From positions 62,001-126,000 of the forward strand of contig CACNLH010000001.1 of NCBI GenBank assembly GCA_902621205.1: a DNA stretch of 64,000 nucleotides. Direction: 5' to 3'. This document shows, piece by piece, positions 52,014-63,343 of this stretch (positions within the stretch are counted from its first letter, which is position 1; the number at the start of each line of letters is the position of its first letter). This DNA is from an uncultured Alphaproteobacteria bacterium. GTDB taxonomy: Bacteria; Pseudomonadota; Alphaproteobacteria; HIMB59. The notes under the pieces were generated by a model. The model was not told where the DNA came from. It made no database searches and saw only the letters and a list, made by a program, of their open reading frames with translations. The position numbers and the translations under genes are program-made.

Positions 52014-54643
52014 TTTTTAAGAATATTTTTTAAAACAAAATTTAATATACCGTCAGCTTTATAATATTGTAGCTCATTGATAGTATCTATTCTTAAAATA
52101 CAATCTATTTTTATTTTCCTTACATTGCTTTGAATAATGACTTCTAATTCTTGTAAAGGTTTTAGGTCTTCAGTGAGTCTGATATTTATTAAATCGGACG
52201 ATTGAATATTTAAATCACTCAGTGTGTGACTTTTGAGTTGAATAGGCAGAACTCCCATTCCAACTAAATTTGATCGGTGTATTCTTTCAAAACTTTCAGC
52301 AATAACCGCCTTAACACCTAATAACTTCGTACCTTTTGCAGCCCAATCACGCGATGATCCAGTTCCGTACTCTTCTCCTGCAAAAACTACAACATTTTCA
52401 GACCTTTTTGCATACTCCATAGCAACATCATAAACACTCATTTTTTTCTTATCAGGTTCTAAAATTGAGTATCCGCCCTCAACGTTTGATAGCAGTTGGT
52501 TTTTAATTCTTATATTTGCAAAAGTACCTCTGACCATTACTTCATGATTGCCCCTTCTAGCACCATATGAATTAAAATCATTTTGACGTATTTGCCGTTC
52601 CATGAAGTAGTTGCCAGCAGGACTATCAACTTTAATAGCCCCTGCAGGTGAAATGTGATCTGTGGTAACACTATTGCCTAGAAGTAATAAAGGTCTTGCA
52701 TTCTCAATTGGCTTAATCTGTTTATCATCATTAGATTGATTATCAAAAAAAGGAGGTTTTTGTACGTAAGTTGATGAAGAATTCCAATTATACAGGTCTC
52801 CTGTAGAAGTATTGATTTTTTGCCATTCTTTTGGCCCATCTAAAGCATTAGAGTATTGTTTTTTAAACATTTCAGGTGATACATTTTTTTCAACAACATT
52901 TCGGATTTCGCTATTTTCAGGCCAAATGTCTTTTAAAAATACTTCATTACCATCTGTGTCAACACCAATTGGATCACTTATTAAATTTATACGAACAGAC
53001 CCTGCTAAAGCATATGCTACAACTAAAGGTGGTGAGGCAAGATAATTAGCTTTTACGTGTGGATTAACTCTGCCTTCAAAATTTCTATTACCTGAAAGTA
53101 CAGAAGCAACTGTTAAATCATTTTTTGAGATACACTCGGCAATATCTTTATCAAGTGGCCCTGAGTTTCCTATACACGTAGTACATCCATAACCAACTAG
53201 ATGAAAACCAAGTTGGTCTAAATATTTATTCAAACCCGATTTAGCCAAATAATCAGTAACAACTTTTGAACCTGGTGCTAAAGAAGTCTTAACCCAAGGT
53301 TTTACTTGTAGACCTAATTTACAAGCCTTTTTTGCGACTAAGCCTGCTGCAACTAAAACATCTGGATTAGAGGTATTAGTACATGAAGTAATAGCAGCAA
53401 TTACGACGTTACCGTCTTGCATTTTATAATTGTGATTTTTAATTTCTTTTTCAATAGATTTGTTTTTTGAAAATTCTTTAAAATTTAAATTCACGCTTTC
53501 AAGATTAATTCTATCTTGAGGTCTTTTAGGCCCTGCTAATGATGCTTGAACATTTTCTAGTTTTAAATGAACGGTATCATTATAATTACATGTGTCACCC
53601 GCCCACAAACCTTGAATTCTATTATATTTTTCAACAGTATTTATCAGATCGGAGCCTCTAGATGTCAACTTCAAGTATTTGATAGTTTCTTCATCAACTG
53701 CAAAAAAACCACAAGTTGCTCCATATTCTGGAGCCATGTTGGAAATAGTTGCTCTGTCTGCGAGTGATAAATTCTTTAAACCATCACCGTAAAATTCAAC
53801 AAATTTTCCAACCACTCCTTTTTTTCGAAGCATTTGTACAATTGTTAAAACTAGATCTGTTGCTGTAACGCCCTCTTTCATTTTCCCCGATACTTCAAAA
53901 CCAACAACTTCTGGCAAAAGCATTGATACAGATTGGCCAAGCATAGCAGCCTCAGCTTCAATTCCTCCTACTCCCCAACCTAGAACACCAAGGGCATTTA
54001 CCATTGTCGTATGACTGTCTGTTCCAACTAATGTGTCAGGGTATAATAAATCTTTGTCACCAAGTTCCTTGCTCCAGACTACTTGAGCTAAATACTCTAA
54101 ATTTACTTGATGGCATATTCCTGTGCCAGGAGGAATAACCCTAAAATTTTTAAAAGCTTGTTGTCCCCATTTCAAAAACTCATACCTCTCTGCATTTCTT
54201 CCAAATTCCATATCTACATTTTTTTGAAATGCATTTGGGCTAGCAAAATAATCAACCATAACAGAATGATCTATTACTAAATCAACTTGGGACATAGGAT
54301 TAACTTTTGATGCATTACCACCTCTTTTTGAAACAGCATCACGCATTGCTGCTAAATCTGCAACAGCAGGCACGCCAGTAAAGTCTTGCATTAACACTCT
54401 TGAAGGAAGAAAAAATATTTCATGTTTTTTCTCAGGATTTTCTAATACATTTTCGATAAGGTCTTTATTTACATCTTTGCCATCTTCTAATCTAAGTAAA
54501 TTTTCAATGAGTATCTTTTTTGATTTAGGTACATTTTTTATTTTAGGAAAATTATCCTCCAATTTAGATAGGTTATAGAAAATGTATTTTTTTCCATTAT
54601 TTGAGAATTGATCAAGTGTTTTAAAACTATCTATTGACAACAT
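52010..54643 (-). CDS. acnA: Aconitate hydratase A
   Basis: [72 protein letters not shown]. Confidence 0.98.
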   Translation of the reverse strand: MLSIDSFKTLDQFSNNGKKYIFYNLSKLEDNFPKIKNVPKSKKILIENLLRLEDGKDVNKDLIENVLENPEKKHEIFFLPSRVLMQDFTGVPAVADLAAMRDAVSKRGGNASKVNPMSQVDLVIDHSVMVDYFASPNAFQKNVDMEFGRNAERYEFLKWGQQAFKNFRVIPPGTGICHQVNLEYLAQVVWSKELGDKDLLYPDTLVGTDSHTTMVNALGVLGWGVGGIEAEAAMLGQSVSMLLPEVVGFEVSGKMKEGVTATDLVLTIVQMLRKKGVVGKFVEFYGDGLKNLSLADRATISNMAPEYGATCGFFAVDEETIKYLKLTSRGSDLINTVEKYNRIQGLWAGDTCNYNDTVHLKLENVQASLAGPKRPQDRINLESVNLNFKEFSKNKSIEKEIKNHNYKMQDGNVVIAAITSCTNTSNPDVLVAAGLVAKKACKLGLQVKPWVKTSLAPGSKVVTDYLAKSGLNKYLDQLGFHLVGYGCTTCIGNSGPLDKDIAECISKNDLTVASVLSGNRNFEGRVNPHVKANYLASPPLVVAYALAGSVRINLISDPIGVDTDGNEVFLKDIWPENSEIRNVVEKNVSPEMFKKQYSNALDGPKEWQKINTSTGDLYNWNSSSTYVQKPPFFDNQSNDDKQIKPIENARPLLLLGNSVTTDHISPAGAIKVDSPAGNYFMERQIRQNDFNSYGARRGNHEVMVRGTFANIRIKNQLLSNVEGGYSILEPDKKKMSVYDVAMEYAKRSENVVVFAGEEYGTGSSRDWAAKGTKLLGVKAVIAESFERIHRSNLVGMGVLPIQLKSHTLSDLNIQSSDLINIRLTEDLKPLQELEVIIQSNVRKIKIDCILRIDTINELQYYKADGILNFVLKNILKN

Positions 54644-54696
54644 AATTTTATTATAAACATTAATTAGTAAATTTATTTATGCATTATACTAATTAA

Positions 54697-55587
54697 TTAT
54701 TTTTTGAATTTTTCTTTTAAAAGGTCATATAATTTTTGCGAGTCGTAGCTTAAATCTCTTCCAGATCTTTTTATTAATCCAATTGTCCTAGTTACAGAGG
54801 GATCAATTAAAGGCCTATATGACAGAGAAGAATAATCCTTTGAAATAGCCAATTTTGGGGCAAGAGTTATTCCAAGACCTTGCTCAACCATATTTAATGC
54901 AGTTGGTATGTGCCTTACTTCATACGCCCAATCGATATCTTCTTCTTGGAGCGCAAGTGCATTCTCAATATAAATTCTACTCCCAGAACCTTTCCATATT
55001 GAAATAAAATTCCTACCTTTAATTTCAGATATCTTTATTTTTCTTTTTTTCTCTAACTTATCTCCTTTTGGAAATACAACGACGTAATCTTCCACAAATA
55101 AATTTTCGAAGCTAATTCCAGGTTCTTGTTTACCAGTAAAATTTATACCAAAATCACATTCTCCTCCCAAAACACTATCAACAACATTATTAGATGATCT
55201 TTCAATGATTTGAACTTTACACCTTGGTTCAATTTCTTTGAATTGTTTAAGTGATGAAAATAAAATATTTCTTAGCGCCGAGTGAACCACCCCAATTTTA
55301 ATTATTGAGGGAAAACTATATTTTTCATTCAGAGTTTTTGTTGCTGTTTTGACTGCCTCTATTATTCCTCTTGCCCGATCATAAAAATTTCTCCCAGAAT
55401 ATGAAAGCTGAACTTTTCTAGTGGTCCTATCAAAAAGAGTAGTTCCTAATTCGTGCTCTAACTTTTGAATTCTTCTTGAGAGAGCGGGTTGAGATAAATT
55501 TAAATTATTTGCAGCTTTAGCAAAAGAGTTAGTCTCAGTTAATTCAATAAATGCTTCTATATCACCAATTTCAATATTAATGCGCAT
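54697..55587 (-). CDS. LysR family transcriptional regulator
   Basis: IEAFIELTETNSFAKAANNLNLSQPALSRRIQKLEHELGTTLFDRTTR. Confidence 0.95.
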   Translation of the reverse strand: MRINIEIGDIEAFIELTETNSFAKAANNLNLSQPALSRRIQKLEHELGTTLFDRTTRKVQLSYSGRNFYDRARGIIEAVKTATKTLNEKYSFPSIIKIGVVHSALRNILFSSLKQFKEIEPRCKVQIIERSSNNVVDSVLGGECDFGINFTGKQEPGISFENLFVEDYVVVFPKGDKLEKKRKIKISEIKGRNFISIWKGSGSRIYIENALALQEEDIDWAYEVRHIPTALNMVEQGLGITLAPKLAISKDYSSLSYRPLIDPSVTRTIGLIKRSGRDLSYDSQKLYDLLKEKFKK

Positions 55588-55611
55588 ATAACATAAATAT
55601 CAAAATTTTTT

Positions 55612-57105
55612 TTATTTTCTATTCTTTTTTGTTGTTGTTTTCTTTACTGCTTTTAACCACCCTTCGTAAAGATATTTTACTTCTTTCTTGTGAAGTTTTG
55701 GTTTAAATATTTTATCACTTTGCCATTTTTTTGAGATTTCCTCAGTATTTTTAATAAATCCTGAAGAAAGTCCAGCTAGATAGGCTGCCCCTAATGCAGT
55801 TGTTTCTGTTACTTTTGGCCTATCACAATTTAAAATTAAAATATTTGACAAAAATTGTAGGAAATCTTCATTTGCTACCATTCCACCATCGACTTTAAGT
55901 TGTTTAATGGGAACACCACTATCTTTCTGCATGGCAATGACCAAGTCTTTAGTTTGGTATGCAACACTATCTATAGCGGCTTTGACAAACTCTGCTATTC
56001 CAGTATTTCTTGTCATTCCAAAAATTGCTCCTCTGGCTTCCCCATCCCAATAAGGAGCCCCTAACCCAACAAAAGCTGGAACAAAATAAATTTTTTGACT
56101 TTGATCACTCTTTGAATAAAAAATCTCTGTCTCTTGTGCTGTTTTTATAACTTTAAGTGAATCTCTTAACCACTGAACAGCAGCTCCAGCAATGAAGATA
56201 GAACCTTCTAAGGCATAAGTGGTCTTATTATTAATTTTATATGCAATAGTCGTAAGCAAATTATTTTTTGATATTTTAAGTTTTTGTCCAATATTCATGA
56301 TCATAAAACAACCAGTCCCATATGTAGACTTAATAGATCCTGGCTTAAAACAGGCCTGTCCAATTGTTGCTGCTTGTTGGTCACCAGCCATACCTCCTAT
56401 TTTGATCTTATCTCCAAAAAGAGTTGTGTACCCAAAATCATCTGCACTATCTTTTACATCGGGAAGAATTTTATAAGGGATATTAAAAATTTTTAGTAAT
56501 TCCTTTGACCAACAGTTTTTCTTGATGTCATATAACATGGTTCTTGAAGCATTCGTGGCCTCAGTAAAAAAAGACCTTCCCTCTGTTAATTTCCACAGAA
56601 GCCATGTATCAATTGTCCCAAATAAAAGCCTATCTTCTTTTAACAGTTTTTTTGATGACTCTATATTGTCAAGTATCCATTTAATTTTAGTTGCTGAAAA
56701 ATATGCATCAATTACAAGACCAGTAATTTTTTGTATTTTTTTTGCAAATCCTTTCCTAGTTAAATCTTTGCAATAATTTACTGTTCTTCTATCTTGCCAA
56801 ACAATAGCTTTGTAAATAGGCTTACCTGTTTGTTTGTCCCAAATGACTACAGTTTCTCTTTGATTAGTTATTCCTATACCTAATATTTGGCTGGAATTAA
56901 CTTTTGCTTTTTTAATTGCATTTTGTGTCGTTTGTAAAACAGAATTAAATATCTCTTGAGGATCGTGTTCTACACACCCATCTTTTGGAAAGTATTGTTT
57001 AAATTCCAATTGATCACTAGAAACAATTTCAAAATTATCATCAAAAATTATCGAACGTGTAGAAGTCGTTCCTTGATCAATTGATAAAATAAATTTTTCC
57101 ACCAA
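55612..57105 (-). CDS. glpK: Glycerol kinase
   Basis: ILSIDQGTTSTRSIIFD, GITNQRETVVIWDKQTGKPIYKAIVWQDRRT. Confidence 0.96.
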   Translation of the reverse strand: MVEKFILSIDQGTTSTRSIIFDDNFEIVSSDQLEFKQYFPKDGCVEHDPQEIFNSVLQTTQNAIKKAKVNSSQILGIGITNQRETVVIWDKQTGKPIYKAIVWQDRRTVNYCKDLTRKGFAKKIQKITGLVIDAYFSATKIKWILDNIESSKKLLKEDRLLFGTIDTWLLWKLTEGRSFFTEATNASRTMLYDIKKNCWSKELLKIFNIPYKILPDVKDSADDFGYTTLFGDKIKIGGMAGDQQAATIGQACFKPGSIKSTYGTGCFMIMNIGQKLKISKNNLLTTIAYKINNKTTYALEGSIFIAGAAVQWLRDSLKVIKTAQETEIFYSKSDQSQKIYFVPAFVGLGAPYWDGEARGAIFGMTRNTGIAEFVKAAIDSVAYQTKDLVIAMQKDSGVPIKQLKVDGGMVANEDFLQFLSNILILNCDRPKVTETTALGAAYLAGLSSGFIKNTEEISKKWQSDKIFKPKLHKKEVKYLYEGWLKAVKKTTTKKNRK

Positions 57106-57123
57106 TTTATAATATCATAAGTA

Positions 57124-58557
57124 CTAAAGGTGTCTTTTTAAAATAATTTCTAATTTATCCTTCGCCTCTTTAGGGAAATTAATTCCAAGTTTTGTTCTCC
57201 TAAATAAAATATCTTCGGAAGTTCGAGCCATTTCTTCTTTAACAAGATATTTTACTTCAAATTCATAAAAATCCTCAAAAATCAGATCTCCACCTGTGTT
57301 AAATTCATTATAATATTCATCTAATTTTAATATTTTAGCTCCATATGTTTCGATAAGTCGTTTTAATATTTTTTTAGGGATATTTTCGCTATTAATACTT
57401 GTATCATACGCACCTGGTAAAACTTCATCGGATGTCCATGTTTTATTTGAAACCACTATGTGCTTGCTTAACTTTTTCAAAACTTGTTCTGAAAGCTTTC
57501 TGTAGGTTGTAAGTTTTCCTCCAAAAACAGTTACAATTGGAGCCCCATCTTTATCGTCAATTTCAAAAGCATAGTCTCTTGATAACTTAGATGCCTTCTG
57601 ATTATTATCTTCAATCAATGGCCTTACACCTGAATAAGTCCATACAATATCATTATCGACAATCTTTTTTTTTATAAAGGAATTAACTGAATTAATTAAA
57701 TAAGTTTTCTCTTCATATGTAATTCTGGGATTCTCAAAATCTTCAACTTCATGTTCAGTAGTACCTATTAAAGTATATTTTTTTTTAAATGGTATCATAA
57801 AAATTATACGCTTATCATTTAATTGGAGTAAGTATGCTTGATCCCCATCATATATTTTTTTGACCACTAAATGACTTCCTTGAACAAGTCTTAATTTTTT
57901 TTTGGATTTTATTCCAAAAATATTATTTAAAACTGATATACTAAAAGGCCCAGTTGCATTAACAACAGCTTTTGATTTTAAAACTTCACCATTATCTAAA
58001 AAAATTGACCAAGTATCTTCACCTCTTACAGTCTTGATAATATTTGTGTTCGTGTAGACTTTTGCACCTCTATTTATAGCATCCTCTGCGTTAAGCAGAG
58101 CTAGTCGGGAGTCATCAACAAATAAATCAGAATAAACATAGCCACTTTTAAATTTCTCTTTTATTGGGTTTTCTTTGAAAGTTTCATTCAAAGAGATACA
58201 TTTTGATTTTTCAAAGGTCGATTTGCCACTCAATCTATCATACAAAAACAAACCAATTCTTATCATCCAGCTTGGTCTTAAACTTGGAACATGAGGTAAG
58301 ACAAATTTTACAGGTCTTGTAATATGGGGGGCAATTTTTTTTATCACATCTCTCTCTATAAGAGACTCTCTTACTAGTTTAAAATCGTAGTTTTCTAAAT
58401 ATCTTATTCCCCCATGAATTAATTTTGTTGACCATGAGGATGTTTGGGAAGCAATATCACCTTTTTCAATAAGACAAGTATTTAAACCCCTTCCTGCAGC
58501 ATCTCTTGCTATGCCAACACCGTTAATACCACCACCAATTATTACAACATCATACAT
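57124..58557 (-). CDS. glpD: Glycerol-3-phosphate dehydrogenase (FAD)
   Basis: DVVIIGGGINGVGIARDAAGRGL, SSWSTKLIHGGIRYLENYDFKLVRESL. Confidence 0.96.
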   Translation of the reverse strand: MYDVVIIGGGINGVGIARDAAGRGLNTCLIEKGDIASQTSSWSTKLIHGGIRYLENYDFKLVRESLIERDVIKKIAPHITRPVKFVLPHVPSLRPSWMIRIGLFLYDRLSGKSTFEKSKCISLNETFKENPIKEKFKSGYVYSDLFVDDSRLALLNAEDAINRGAKVYTNTNIIKTVRGEDTWSIFLDNGEVLKSKAVVNATGPFSISVLNNIFGIKSKKKLRLVQGSHLVVKKIYDGDQAYLLQLNDKRIIFMIPFKKKYTLIGTTEHEVEDFENPRITYEEKTYLINSVNSFIKKKIVDNDIVWTYSGVRPLIEDNNQKASKLSRDYAFEIDDKDGAPIVTVFGGKLTTYRKLSEQVLKKLSKHIVVSNKTWTSDEVLPGAYDTSINSENIPKKILKRLIETYGAKILKLDEYYNEFNTGGDLIFEDFYEFEVKYLVKEEMARTSEDILFRRTKLGINFPKEAKDKLEIILKRHL

Positions 58558-58733
58558 TTCAAAAGAAGTTCATACAAAAAAACAAAAAATGTAAAGTAGG
58601 AGTAAATTTTTTTTTTCTATTTTTTGAATAGTTTTTATCAATTTGATATTGACTTAATTAAAAATATTGTTCTTTCTTATTCAAAACATACCATTAAAAT
58701 GTCTATCTCTATTGATATTAAATTATTAAAAAG

Positions 58734-59699
58734 GTGTATAAAAAAATTTTAGTAGTCGGTGCAGGTGCTTGGGGTACAGCTATTGCTAATGTACTCTCAA
58801 AGAAAAATAATAATGTTTATCTTTGGGCAAGAGATCTGAAATTATCCAATCAAATAAATAAAAACAAGATTAATAAAAAATATTATAAAAATTTCAAATT
58901 ATCTAGAAAACTGAAATCAACATCGGGCAATTTTAAAGCTAGTGAATATCATTATATTTTATATGTCTTGCCTGCTACTGCATTTGATAATTTTTGCGAC
59001 GATTATTTGAAAAATCAAAAAATTAATGAATTAATAATATGCTCAAAAGGAATCAGTAAGAATGGTGATTTCATCTCAAATCTGATAAATAAAAAACTAA
59101 ATTTAAAAAATTACCATTTTTTATCTGGACCTAGCTTTGCAGACGAGGTTTTATATGGGAAACCCACAGCCTTAAGTTTATCTAGTAACAAACTAAATAA
59201 AAATATCGGTAATATCTTTAAAGATACAAATATAAGAATTTATTATTCAGAAGGTTATAAGACTCTTGAATTTTTAGGTATCCTCAAAAATATCTATGCG
59301 ATTGGTGCAGGAATTATAGATGCAGAGTCATTGGGTCAAAATGCAAGAGCCGCGTATATAACAAGATGTATTGTTGAAATTAAGAGTATGCTTAAGAGCT
59401 TAAACCTAAATACTAATATGATTTATAGTCTAGGAGGTATTGGAGATTTAATACTTTCATGTAGCTCAAACAAATCAAGGAACTATAATTTTGGGTTTCG
59501 TTTTGAAAAAAAAAGCAAATATAAAACATTGAAATGTAAGACTATCGAAGGAATTAATAGCTGTCTAAATATAAAAAATAATAAAAAAATTAATATTATT
59601 AAGTTTCCAATAATAAATTCTATTATTAAAATCATTAATGGAAGTCCATCGAAAAAAGAAATTAAGATATTGCTTAATAGAAAGTTTAAAAACGAGTAA
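58734..59699 (+). CDS. gpsA: NAD(P)-dependent glycerol-3-phosphate dehydrogenase
   Basis: GTG start; ILVVGAGAWGTAIANVLSKK, SGPSFADEV, LKNIYAIGAGI, GGIGDLILSC. Confidence 0.93.
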   Translation: MYKKILVVGAGAWGTAIANVLSKKNNNVYLWARDLKLSNQINKNKINKKYYKNFKLSRKLKSTSGNFKASEYHYILYVLPATAFDNFCDDYLKNQKINELIICSKGISKNGDFISNLINKKLNLKNYHFLSGPSFADEVLYGKPTALSLSSNKLNKNIGNIFKDTNIRIYYSEGYKTLEFLGILKNIYAIGAGIIDAESLGQNARAAYITRCIVEIKSMLKSLNLNTNMIYSLGGIGDLILSCSSNKSRNYNFGFRFEKKSKYKTLKCKTIEGINSCLNIKNNKKINIIKFPIINSIIKIINGSPSKKEIKILLNRKFKNE

Positions 59700-60098
59700 T
59701 TAACGATAAACTCTTTTTAAATTCAGTCCAATTTTTTTAAATTTTCTTTTGAAACTATAAAATTCTTTATTATGTTTTGCTGAGTTTTGTTTTAGGATCA
59801 ATTTTTGATAATAATGAATCATCTCATGTCCAAGAATTTCAACAAATTCTTGAAAATTTCTAAATCTATTATGAAGAATTATTTTATAACAGTGTTTTGA
59901 AGCATACGGGTTGAACTCAAATAAACCTAGTGCACCGCTCATTCTTCTTATAGAGATATAGGGCTTTTTTAAACGATTATTAAAAATTTCTCTATTTAAT
60001 ATGTTATATACATCAGAGATTTTATTTGCTTTGAGTTTAAATTCTCTTTCATTACCATAATGATTAATGAGAGTGGCTAAACTTTTTGTTCTTGGCAT
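59700..60098 (-). CDS. SprT-like zinc metalloprotease family protein
   Basis: VYNILNREIFNNRLKKP...FVEILGHEMIHYYQ HExxH-like motif. Confidence 0.7.
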   Translation of the reverse strand: MPRTKSLATLINHYGNEREFKLKANKISDVYNILNREIFNNRLKKPYISIRRMSGALGLFEFNPYASKHCYKIILHNRFRNFQEFVEILGHEMIHYYQKLILKQNSAKHNKEFYSFKRKFKKIGLNLKRVYR

Positions 60099-60146
60099 GT
60101 ATTTAAAAAATACAATTATTATTTATTAAAAAAAAATCAAGTAAAT

Positions 60147-60374
60147 TTAATCAGGATTTCTTAACAAACGTTCGATGTATGAAATTATTTCATCAAACTT
60201 TTCATCAGAAAGATCTTTGTAGCTCTTACCAAATTTTTCTTTGATACTTAGAGCTATATGTGCATATGCATTTCTCCCATTTGGATGAAATTGAGATGGT
60301 TTTAAAAGAGGTTGAAGCTCGTCACCTGTTGATTGAATTTTTTTCCACAATTTTTTTCTATTATATTCATTCAA
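60147..60374 (-). CDS. Small conserved-looking protein, unknown
   Basis: NEYNRKKLWKKIQSTGDELQPLLKPSQFHPNGRNAYAHIALSIKEKFGKSYKDLSDEKFDEIISYIERLLRNPD; probable TTG start overlapping the upstream small ORF rather than ATG 60440. Confidence 0.5.
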   Translation of the reverse strand: MNEYNRKKLWKKIQSTGDELQPLLKPSQFHPNGRNAYAHIALSIKEKFGKSYKDLSDEKFDEIISYIERLLRNPD

Positions 60375-60475
60375 AAAGCAATTCCCCCAGGAAAAAAAAA
60401 GTTTAATAAAAGTCTTATTATCGCAAAACCGATACCACAAAAGATAATAATTGTGATTAACTGTTTATTTATCAT
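60371..60475 (-). CDS. Small TM peptide (34 aa), unknown
   Basis: Not in ORF track. MINKQLITIIIFCGIGFAIIRLLLNFFFPGGIAF*. Confidence 0.4.
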   Translation of the reverse strand: MINKQLITIIIFCGIGFAIIRLLLNFFFPGGIAF

Positions 60476-60495
60476 GATGTATACAATTAAATGAT

Positions 60496-60885
60496 ATGAA
60501 ATATGTTATCATCTTTTTTTCTTTAATTCTTCCTAATATGGCATTTACTGAGATTTTAGAAAAATTCCCTCTTGCGTGTATATGTGACAAAAGTATAAAT
60601 GCACTAAAATATTTTGATTGTAAGCAAAAAGTTTCTGGAACGCAATTAGATATAATTGAAAATAAAAAAAATAAAAATGTTATGATCTTTAGTAGCTTTG
60701 ATGAAAAAAATTATCAATTATTTGATGAAGATAATTTAAGCTTAATATTTAATTACGATACAGAAGATTACATTTCATCAATTTCAATCGAAGAAAATTT
60801 AGATTTAGTTTTTTCAATATCTTATAAAGAGTATAATAAAAAATGGGCTTACGATTTAAAGTGTGTTTCGTTGAAAAAAGATTAA
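60496..60885 (+). CDS. Secreted/periplasmic small protein, unknown
   Basis: 129 aa with signal peptide and Cys pairs. Confidence 0.45.
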   Translation: MKYVIIFFSLILPNMAFTEILEKFPLACICDKSINALKYFDCKQKVSGTQLDIIENKKNKNVMIFSSFDEKNYQLFDEDNLSLIFNYDTEDYISSISIEENLDLVFSISYKEYNKKWAYDLKCVSLKKD

Positions 60886-60903
60886 GGTTTTAACTCATTT
60901 AAA

Positions 60904-61776
60904 ATGTTAGATAAAAAATTTTTCCTTCCCTCGGTAATCTCTTTTATAGGTTTTTTATTTTTAGTTTCAATGGACTCCGTTATTAAAATCCTAGGAGAAA
61001 CCTATTCTGTCCTACAATTATTATTTTTAAATGCATTATTTTCTCTAATACCTTTGCTTTTTTTTATATGTAAAAATCATGGCTTTCATTTTTATAAAAA
61101 ACAAAATTACTTCTTCCAAATTATAAGAGGAATTGTTCATACAATTGGATTTCTTTTTGTCTTAAAAGGCGTTTTATTACTTCCTCTTTCAGTAGTCTAT
61201 CCGGTGCTTTTTACATCTCCATTAATGTTGCTTATTTTGTCTCATTTTTTCTTAAGCGATAATATTAATATAATAAGAGTTTTAGCTATTTTAATAGGTT
61301 TTTTAGGTGTGGTGATTTCTGCAGAACCTTTTGGCACTAACATAGTTTCATTCCTTGGAGTTTTTTTTGTTTTTTTGGGTGCATTTTGTATAGCTATTAC
61401 CCACCTGATCACAAGAAAATATAATCACTTAACATCATCATATTCTGCATCATTTTTCAGCATGGTTGTTAGTGTTATAATTTTTATTTTTTCTATAAAA
61501 TTTCACTTTGAGTTTATGCCAATTAGGGATTTATCACTCTCTTTACTTGGTGGTGTATTTGCAGGCCTTGGTATCAGTGCAGTAATTTATGGATCCCAAA
61601 CTCTTCCTGCTTCTGTATTTGGTTTAACGAGCTATGTTCAAATAATTTTTGGTATTATTTTAGGCTGGTTTGTTTTTAAACAGTTACCAACATTATATAA
61701 TTATATAGGGATACTAATAGTCATATCGGCAGGAATAATACTTTTTTATTTTGATAAAAGTCCAAAAAATAATTAA
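60904..61776 (+). CDS. EamA/DMT-superfamily transporter
   Basis: About 10 TM segments with internal duplication; QTLPASVFGLTSYVQIIFGIILGWFVF. Confidence 0.87.
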   Translation: MLDKKFFLPSVISFIGFLFLVSMDSVIKILGETYSVLQLLFLNALFSLIPLLFFICKNHGFHFYKKQNYFFQIIRGIVHTIGFLFVLKGVLLLPLSVVYPVLFTSPLMLLILSHFFLSDNINIIRVLAILIGFLGVVISAEPFGTNIVSFLGVFFVFLGAFCIAITHLITRKYNHLTSSYSASFFSMVVSVIIFIFSIKFHFEFMPIRDLSLSLLGGVFAGLGISAVIYGSQTLPASVFGLTSYVQIIFGIILGWFVFKQLPTLYNYIGILIVISAGIILFYFDKSPKNN

Positions 61777-62806
61777 TGCATTGATTTCTTATATAATTTT
61801 ATTTGTATTTTCGTATCTAATTTTTATTTTTCCGTTTGATATTTTATCAACTTGGCTAGGTAAGCCAACTTCATTGTTTGAAGTCCTGTTGGGCACTACT
61901 ATAGTTTTTGGAATTTGTTTATATTATTTTAGATCAAAAAGTACAAATAAAATTATCAAGTTTTTTGTTTATGAGGGAATAGGTGTTGGAGCAGTATCTT
62001 TTTTTATTATTTTACCTCTTATAATAATTAGCTATGTACAAATATTAATTGATTTTCATTTAGTACTTCTATTTTTTACTTTTCAAATACCAACAATTAT
62101 TTATGGATATATAAATTCAAAAAAAGTTAAAATTAAAAAATTATCTATCGAGTCAAAATGTATTAGAAAAAGTATTAAATTTATTTTTATCAGTGATGTT
62201 CACATTGGATCAAATGATCCATTATCTCTAAAAAAATTAGTTTCTAAAATTTGTGAATTAGATTTTAGTTTCTTAGTAATCGGTGGTGACTTAATTGATA
62301 GTAGTGCATTTAAAATTTCCGACCTTCAAGAATTTAAGAAAATAAATAAACCTATTTTTTTTGTAACAGGAAATCATGAATATTATGTTCAAAATTTTAA
62401 AAAACATCTCGATGAATTATATAAAGTTGGAATAAAAACCTTAGATAATGAGTCAATACAATTGGATGAAATAAATTTAATCGGCCTCTCTGATAACATT
62501 TCTAATAAATCTAAAATAGAATACGTAGATAAACTCTTTAAAGAAAACTTATTCAACCTTTTGATAGTTCATAAACCATCAATTTGGAAAAAAGCCTCAC
62601 ATAAAGCCAATTTAATGCTTTCGGGCCATACACACAATGGTCAAATTTTTCCATTTAATTTAATAGTAAAACTTCAATTTCCACAAAATTATGGTCTTTA
62701 CAAAAACAATAACAACCATTTGTATGTTAGCTCAGGATCAGCCACTTGGGGTCCAAAAATGAGAATAGGATCTAATAACGAAATTATCCATTTCGAATTA
62801 AAATAG
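61751..62806 (+). CDS. Membrane-anchored metallophosphoesterase (YkuE-like)
   Basis: IFISDVHIGSNDP, VIGGDLIDSS, VTGNHEYYV, LMLSGHTHNGQIFPFN. Confidence 0.88.
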   Translation: MIKVQKIINALISYIILFVFSYLIFIFPFDILSTWLGKPTSLFEVLLGTTIVFGICLYYFRSKSTNKIIKFFVYEGIGVGAVSFFIILPLIIISYVQILIDFHLVLLFFTFQIPTIIYGYINSKKVKIKKLSIESKCIRKSIKFIFISDVHIGSNDPLSLKKLVSKICELDFSFLVIGGDLIDSSAFKISDLQEFKKINKPIFFVTGNHEYYVQNFKKHLDELYKVGIKTLDNESIQLDEINLIGLSDNISNKSKIEYVDKLFKENLFNLLIVHKPSIWKKASHKANLMLSGHTHNGQIFPFNLIVKLQFPQNYGLYKNNNNHLYVSSGSATWGPKMRIGSNNEIIHFELK

Positions 62807-62839
62807 TACAAATTTCCTTATTGGATAATATATAACATT

Positions 62840-63343
62840 ATGTATGCTTTTTTTATGAGAATAATACTCACTTATTTTGTATTAATAGGAACTTTATTTG
62901 CTGATGAACATATTTTAGAGCAAGAAAATTTTGATGCTTGGCAGTTTACTTGTGTTGAGGAACAAAAACAAAAAATCTGTGAATTAAGAGAATTAGTATT
63001 TGATCCAAATACAGAGGAGGTTGTGAGCTATTTGTCAATTACTATAAATCCTGAAAATTTAACGCAAATGCAAATAGCTTTTCCACATGCTGTAAATTTA
63101 AAGAGTCCAGTTTCTTTACAAATTGATGACAAGGATCCTTTGGAATTAGATTATGCATACTGTAACCAAAGCGCCTGTTTTGTTGCAGAAATAATCGGAG
63201 AAAATTTTGTTAATTTTTTCAAAGCTGGAAATCAAGTTAATCTAAAAATATTATTATTAGATAACAGACAGGCGACTATTACGTATTCATTATCAGGTTT
63301 TACGGCTGGTTATAATAAATTGTCTTCTGCACTGATTAACTAG
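62840..63343 (+). CDS. Invasion-associated locus B (IalB) family periplasmic protein
   Basis: Signal peptide; FDAWQFTCVEEQKQKICELRE...YAYCNQSACFVAEI...FFKAGNQVNLKI. Confidence 0.75.
   Translation: MYAFFMRIILTYFVLIGTLFADEHILEQENFDAWQFTCVEEQKQKICELRELVFDPNTEEVVSYLSITINPENLTQMQIAFPHAVNLKSPVSLQIDDKDPLELDYAYCNQSACFVAEIIGENFVNFFKAGNQVNLKILLLDNRQATITYSLSGFTAGYNKLSSALIN

Noticed and set aside
61751-61776. Overlap of EamA and metallophosphoesterase genes as pseudogenisation
   Set aside because: Both frames are intact with full motifs; short overlaps are normal in this compact genome
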